Assembly: GCF_025979885.1 (NCBI RefSeq)
Contig: NZ_CP110139.1
Span: forward strand, 1,860,001-1,924,000
DNA length: 64,000 nt
DNA from: Hymenobacter sp. YIM 151500-1
Lineage (GTDB): Bacteria; Bacteroidota; Bacteroidia; Cytophagales; Hymenobacteraceae
Direction: 5' to 3'
In this document: in pieces, positions 60,086-64,000 of the stretch
Layout of the letters: each line of letters starts with the position of its first letter
Position numbering within the stretch: position 1 is the stretch's first letter
Position numbers and translations under genes: made by a program
The notes under the pieces: model-generated
Told to the model about the DNA's origin: nothing
What the model saw: only the letters and a program-made list of their open reading frames with translations
The model's database searches: none

Positions 60086-60652
60086 ATGTCTGCTACTTCC
60101 CCCACCAACAACTTTTCCGGTGACCAGTCCGGCAACGAAAACGGCGACAACCAGCACGCCCCCAACCGCCGCGAGGGAGACCAGCCGGTGGCGGGCCAGC
60201 AGGCCGGCGCCGACGCTGCCGTGCCCAACACGGCCTCTGGCACCCCTCAGTACGGCGACTTCGGCCACGCTCCTACTTCAGCCACTTCCGCCCAACAGAG
60301 CACGCCCGCGCAGCCTTCGTTTAACACCTCTAGCGCCGAGGGAGCGGCGGCGCCGTCGGTGGCGTTTCCGGAGCAGCGCGGCAGCGTGCCCCAGAACCTG
60401 GACCCCGCCGGAGCCCGCCGCGTAGCCGACGCCGAGTACGAGGAGCAGCGCGAGGGCTGGGCTAAGGACGACCCGCGCTACGGTGGGGGCACCCGCAACT
60501 GGGCCACCAACGAGCCCGCCAACCGCAGCACCGGCCCCGCCAACGACGACTACGACTCGGAGCGCGACAACCCCAACGACGGCAGCAACGACAACCCCGA
60601 CGAGTTCAGCTCCCTGCGGCCCGACGAAGGCCGCGGCATTCCCGGCAAATAA
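60086..60652 (+). CDS. Low-complexity hydrophilic protein, probably disordered
   Basis: Encodes 188 residues from MSATSPTNNFSGDQSGNENG. It is rich in Asn, Asp, Ala, Pro and Gly without hydrophobic segments. A motif with ARRVADAEYEEQREGWAKDD and another with DYDSERDNPNDGSNDNPDEF are the most structured parts. No domain is recognised. It may act as an acidic, hydration-type protein, by inference only. The gene at 60683 is similar in composition and may be co-transcribed. Confidence 0.6.
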   Translation: MSATSPTNNFSGDQSGNENGDNQHAPNRREGDQPVAGQQAGADAAVPNTASGTPQYGDFGHAPTSATSAQQSTPAQPSFNTSSAEGAAAPSVAFPEQRGSVPQNLDPAGARRVADAEYEEQREGWAKDDPRYGGGTRNWATNEPANRSTGPANDDYDSERDNPNDGSNDNPDEFSSLRPDEGRGIPGK

Positions 60653-60682
60653 GCTTTTCGCCACCTCTTTACTAGTTACCTT

Positions 60683-60955
60683 ATGGCTACCGAACCCAAC
60701 CAGGACCCCGCCGCTGCCCTCGACCCCAACTCCGGGGTGAACCTAACGGAGGAGCAGCGCAAACACCGCGAGCAGCTGTACGGCTACAAGCGCGACGAAG
60801 AAGGTACCCTCGACACCTCAGCCCGCCTGGAGCAGGAAACCATTGGTATTCCGACGGACAGCCGCACCACCGGCCCCGACCCGGACTCCGAGTCCCGGCC
60901 CGATGAGCTGCTGATTCCGGGCTTCAATAACCCCATCGACGACAACAACCGCTAG
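60683..60955 (+). CDS. Small acidic hydrophilic protein
   Basis: Encodes 90 residues: MATEPNQDPAAALDPNSGVN, then LTEEQRKHREQLYGYKRDEE and a tail ending PGFNNPIDDNNR. There is no signal peptide or membrane helix. It starts 30 bp after the previous gene and ends similarly rich in Asp, Asn and Pro. The family is unknown. Confidence 0.6.
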   Translation: MATEPNQDPAAALDPNSGVNLTEEQRKHREQLYGYKRDEEGTLDTSARLEQETIGIPTDSRTTGPDPDSESRPDELLIPGFNNPIDDNNR

Positions 60956-60990
60956 CTCTCAGTTGCCTAAAGGCGGCAGAAGCCCCAGTG

Positions 60991-61025
60991 AAAGCCCCGG
61001 CTGCGCATCAGCAGTCGGGGCTTTT
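60991..61025 (+). terminator. Terminator after the small hydrophilic genes
   Basis: An imperfect stem, AAAGCCCCGG-CTG with CAG-CGGGGCTTT, is followed by T's. Confidence 0.7.
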
Positions 61026-61198
61026 TGCGCAGCTGGGCTACTGGCCACAACTACGCGGTGGCTTATCTGCGCACCAGTGATTTGGGGGGCGGCGGCCGGC
61101 CCTGGCACGGTCCGAATGTAGCGGCAAGCCGCATTTCGTCGTATACTACTGCTGCAATCTGCCCTTCCTCTCCTCCGCCTCACTCCTACCTTTCGCCC

Positions 61199-62020
61199 AT
61201 GCCTGCTCCCTTCCTCGTTCTGGCCGACTTCACTCCGGCCGCCGACAATGCCTTGGCTTACGCAGCGGCGCTGGCCGCTACGCAAGGAGCACCGCTGGTT
61301 TTGCTCCACATTCGCCGCGAATCCCTGCTCGACCCGGACGCCTTCACCGGCAGCATTCGCCACCTGAGCGAGGGGCAGGTGGCCGCCGCCCTTGCCGAGC
61401 GCACCCGCACGCTACCAGTGCCCGCAACGGTGGAGTCGGCCGTGGATGGGATTGAGGCAGCCGTGGACGACGCCGTTCGTCGCCATGCCCCGGCGCTGGT
61501 GGTGCTAGGCAAACCCGACACCGAATCGACGCCCGACGAGCTGGTGAGCAGCACCACGCTAAAGCTGCTGCGCGCCACGCGCACGCCCCTGCTCGTGGTG
61601 CCGGCCGGCAGCACCGCCGCGTCCGTACCGCCCCGCCGCATCACGCTGGCCGCCGACAACGAGCCGTTTGACCTGAAGTCCCAGTTGCAGGGAATGCACG
61701 AGCTGCTGAACCACTTGCAGCCCCAGCTGACGGTGCTTCATGTGGCGGCTCCCGAAGACGACGACACCTGTGTTCCGGCCCTGCAAGCGGTACAAGCCAG
61801 CGGCCTGCTCAACGGCCTGCCCGCGGCCCAGGGCCACAGTGTGCGCCACCGCCGCCTGCCCGAGGGCATTTTGCAGGGCGCTGCCGATACCCGCGCCGAC
61901 TTGCTCCTGCTTATTGCCCGCCGCCGCAGCTTTCTGGGGCAGTTGTTCAACCGCAGCGTCACCGCCCAAGTTATCCTGCACGGCCGCCTGCCCATCCTGC
62001 TGCTGCCGGCGTTGGACTGA
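61199..62020 (+). CDS. Universal stress protein with two Usp domains
   Basis: Encodes 273 residues from MPAPFLVLADFTPAADNALA; upstream codons are open but lack similarity. Usp domain 1 (1-140) has the ATP-type or dimer motif VVLGKPDTESTPDELVSST and TLKLLRATRTPLLVVPAGST. Domain 2 (about 150-273) has the related LLLLIARRRSFLGQLFNRSV and QVILHGRLPILLLPALD. Such tandem proteins help cells under starvation or oxidative stress. It is separate from the Usp part of the KdpD half. Confidence 0.88.
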   Translation: MPAPFLVLADFTPAADNALAYAAALAATQGAPLVLLHIRRESLLDPDAFTGSIRHLSEGQVAAALAERTRTLPVPATVESAVDGIEAAVDDAVRRHAPALVVLGKPDTESTPDELVSSTTLKLLRATRTPLLVVPAGSTAASVPPRRITLAADNEPFDLKSQLQGMHELLNHLQPQLTVLHVAAPEDDDTCVPALQAVQASGLLNGLPAAQGHSVRHRRLPEGILQGAADTRADLLLLIARRRSFLGQLFNRSVTAQVILHGRLPILLLPALD

Positions 62021-62055
62021 ATGGAATGAATAAATGATTGCTGTTGGCGACGACG

Positions 62056-62205
62056 ATGCTATCTGACAACCAATCCGCCGCCAGACTGAGCCACGTAGCC
62101 GGGCGCATGCTGTGTAATAACATGGCCGGCGAAGAAGACCTGCACGACCTTGGCACCATCCCGGCCATTTGCCAAGCTGCCCGCACCGGCGGGAATGCAG
62201 CTTAA
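62056..62205 (+). CDS. Possible 49-aa protein
   Basis: The frame MLSDNQSAARLSHVAGRMLC with NNMAGEEDLHDLGTIPAICQ and AARTGGNAA is open and free of repeat words. It begins 36 bp after the Usp gene. No ribosome-binding site is clear and no family is recognised. Confidence 0.25.
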   Translation: MLSDNQSAARLSHVAGRMLCNNMAGEEDLHDLGTIPAICQAARTGGNAA

Positions 62206-62253
62206 GTGCGCTATATGCTTGCAGCTTGCGGCTACCAGCGTGTAGCTTTCGGT

Positions 62254-62514
62254 ATGGATGCTTCTTTGATTTCAGCGTTGGGCCTGCTGGCGGCTTCGCT
62301 CACAACTATTGCCTACGTGCCCCAGGTGGTGCAAACGTACCGGGCCCGGTCGGGGGCGGGTTTGTCGCTGCCCATGTTGCTGCTGTTTTCTACCGGGGTG
62401 CTGTGCTGGCTGCTGTACGGCTTGCTGCGCCACGACTGGCCGGTGATTCTGGCCAACGCCGCCACCCTGTCGCTGACCGTGCCCCTGCTGCTGATGAAGC
62501 TGCGCTTCAAATAG
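62254..62514 (+). CDS. SemiSWEET-type sugar transporter
   Basis: Encodes 86 residues from MDASLISALGLLAASLTTIA. Three membrane helices contain the PQ-loop motif (TIAYVPQVVQTYRARSGAGL) and a second-helix stretch LLFSTGVLCWLLYGLL, ending AATLSLTVPLLLMKLRFK. SemiSWEETs dimerise to move sugars across the inner membrane. The start choice skips 16 upstream codons that overlap repeat words. Confidence 0.88.
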   Translation: MDASLISALGLLAASLTTIAYVPQVVQTYRARSGAGLSLPMLLLFSTGVLCWLLYGLLRHDWPVILANAATLSLTVPLLLMKLRFK

Positions 62515-62560
62515 CCTCTGAGCCGCTACAGGCGCGGCCGGCGTGCGGGGCAGCTTCGCG

Positions 62561-64000
62561 CTATAGTGCCACGGCAGCCTGCACGCCGCCGTAGAAATTG
62601 CGGCCGGGCGCGGGCTGAAAGTAGCGGCCGCCGAAGGCGTTGAGGTCGTTGCCGAGGCTGTAGCGGCGGTCCGTGGCATTTTCCACGCCCCCGAACACGT
62701 CGAGGCCCAGGCGGCCCAGGGTGCGGCGCCAGCCGGCGCGGCTGCCAAGGGTCCAGTAGCCGGCGGCGTACTCGGTATTGGCGTCGTTGAGGGGCAGGCG
62801 GGCTTGGTGGTTGATGGTGGGGTTGAGGTAGACCCCCCGCGCCTGGCTGAAGTCGAGGCCGGCGGTGAGCGTGTGCGGGGCGGTGCCGGTGAGGCGGTTG
62901 CCGCTGAAATCCTGCCCGCCGCTTTCGTAGCGCCCGAAACGGTAGTGGTTGTAGGCGTAGCTGGCCCAGGCCCGCAGGCCGTACGTGCCAGCATCAACCG
63001 CGGAGCGGGCAGCTTGCGGCTTGGAGCGTGGAGCTACCATCTGCCACAGCCAGGCACCCACGGCGGCTTCCAGGCCCCGCTGCCGGGTGGTGCCGGCGTT
63101 GCGGAACAGCTGCACGCCCTGCTCGTTGGTGTAGCTGGTAATAGTCTGGCGCTGGCGCAGGTCGTAGAGGGCCAGGTCGTAGGTTAAGCGCTGCTGCCAG
63201 AGCTTGCCCCGGGCGCCCACCTCGTAGCTGGTGCCGCGCTCGGCCTGCAAGGCCCGGTTCAGGGAGCCATCCGAAGGCCGGATTTCCTCGTCGGTGGGCG
63301 GCGAGAAGCCGGTGCTTACGCTGCCGTACACGGCCAGAGTCGGCCCAAATTCGCGCAGCACCGCCACCCGCGGGGCCAGCTGGGGCCGGAAGTCGCGGCG
63401 CAGCTCGTAGCCCTGGGGCCGCGCCGCCGCATCCGACACCCGGCCGATGCGGTAGCGCAGGCGGTTGTAGCTGGCCCCCACGGTCAGCAGCAAATCGGCG
63501 GGCAGCTCGTAGTCGGCCTGGGCAAAGGCAAAGCCGGTGCTGGTCCGGATTTCATCGTCGTAGCGCAGGGGGCCGGGCGTGCCGGCGCGGTTCTGGTAGT
63601 TGCGGGAGTTTTCAAAGCCGGTCTGGCCCTCGGCGCCGGCTTGCAGGCGCAGGGTGCGGCCGGCCAGGGCCGTACGGTAGCTGGCCACTACGCGTCCGCC
63701 CCCGCCCAGCAGGGTGTTGCGCTCAATATCTATCAGAAACGGCGTGCGCACCACGCTGCCCGTGCCGTATAGTGTGGAAGCCAGTTGCAGCCGCTCCGAG
63801 AAGCGCACCGTGTGGGTGCCGCCCACCAGGGCCGTGCGCGAGGCGTAGCCGGCCCGCTGCTCCACGGTGCCCGGCGCGGTGGCCGTGGCGGGGCGAGCCT
63901 GACGGGGGTTCTGCTCGAACTGGGCGCGGGTGAGGCTGCCCGGAATCTGGTAGTCGAGGTCGGTGTAGAGCAGGTGCAGGGCCAGGGTGTGCCGGTCGGC
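62561..64000 (-). CDS. TonB-dependent outer-membrane receptor, C-terminal part (cut by window edge)
   Basis: At least 480 residues are visible; the frame continues past the right edge (YTDLDYQIPGSLTRAQFEQN before the in-window Met). Beta-barrel strands are typical of siderophore-type receptors: LRLQAGAEGQTGFENSRNY, VYGSVSTGFSPPTDEEIRPS, SYEVGARGKLW, LGSRAGWRRTLGRLGLDVFG and a final FYGGVQAAVAL. A low-complexity insert near 63001-63042 (VAPRSKPQAARSAVDAG) contains repeat words seen elsewhere. The plug domain and start lie outside the window. Confidence 0.88.
   Translation of the reverse strand, partial: ADRHTLALHLLYTDLDYQIPGSLTRAQFEQNPRQARPATATAPGTVEQRAGYASRTALVGGTHTVRFSERLQLASTLYGTGSVVRTPFLIDIERNTLLGGGGRVVASYRTALAGRTLRLQAGAEGQTGFENSRNYQNRAGTPGPLRYDDEIRTSTGFAFAQADYELPADLLLTVGASYNRLRYRIGRVSDAAARPQGYELRRDFRPQLAPRVAVLREFGPTLAVYGSVSTGFSPPTDEEIRPSDGSLNRALQAERGTSYEVGARGKLWQQRLTYDLALYDLRQRQTITSYTNEQGVQLFRNAGTTRQRGLEAAVGAWLWQMVAPRSKPQAARSAVDAGTYGLRAWASYAYNHYRFGRYESGGQDFSGNRLTGTAPHTLTAGLDFSQARGVYLNPTINHQARLPLNDANTEYAAGYWTLGSRAGWRRTLGRLGLDVFGGVENATDRRYSLGNDLNAFGGRYFQPAPGRNFYGGVQAAVAL

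Overview
The window reads as a piece of chromosome from a high-GC member of the Bacteroidota, most likely Hymenobacter or a close relative in the Cytophagales. Five secreted proteins end in type IX secretion (T9SS) sorting domains. Promoter-like TAnnTTTG elements of the Bacteroidota type are present, and the outer membrane carries a TonB-dependent receptor and OmpL-like porins. The many family-specific inverted repeats between genes also fit this group. This assignment is inferred from gene content; no search was run.

Layout. 1-7.9 kb: the start of a SUMF1-like gene cut by the left edge, a half-size EamA transporter, a T9SS pectate-lyase-fold protein, a SulP anion transporter with beta-carbonic anhydrase (bicarbonate handling), a STAS-like protein and a NarL-type response regulator. 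8.2-24.3 kb, all on the minus strand: a large potassium locus. In transcription order it holds an NtrC-type sigma-54 regulator, a 117-aa conserved-looking protein, a 28-aa membrane peptide, kdpF, kdpA, kdpB, kdpC, a 43-aa membrane peptide, a porin, a kinase-less HAMP protein, a Kup transporter, a second porin, a KdpD sensor half without a kinase, and a separate histidine kinase. Inverted repeats fill most of the gaps between these genes.

24.4-30.1 kb is a decayed accessory segment next to a CAU tRNA. A small ORF overlaps an HTH gene that is split by an IS5-type element and would reopen in frame if the element were removed. A multi-PAS histidine kinase follows, and then three gene remnants are joined end to end: a truncated response regulator, an AraC protein without its N-terminus and the C-terminal half of a large serine recombinase.

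30.3-49.9 kb is mostly housekeeping: a HAD hydrolase, a site-2 protease, pgk, a T9SS beta-helix protein, a double-length D-Ala-D-Ala ligase carrying two in-frame repeat insertions, a PASTA protein, another T9SS protein, a rhodanese, an ohrR-ohr peroxide pair with a clear palindromic operator, recQ, a SpoIIAA-like protein, a probable single-strand annealing (ERF/Rad52-like) protein and a LolD-type ATPase.

50.5-64 kb: two neighbouring secreted glycosidases for chitin or chitosan (GH18 and GH8) share carbohydrate-binding and Ig-like modules. They are followed by sucC, a transglutaminase-like protein, a second Ohr/OsmC protein, tRNA-Arg(CCG), a fasciclin protein, a GNAT-like protein, two small hydrophilic proteins, a double-Usp protein, a SemiSWEET transporter and a TonB-dependent receptor cut by the right edge.
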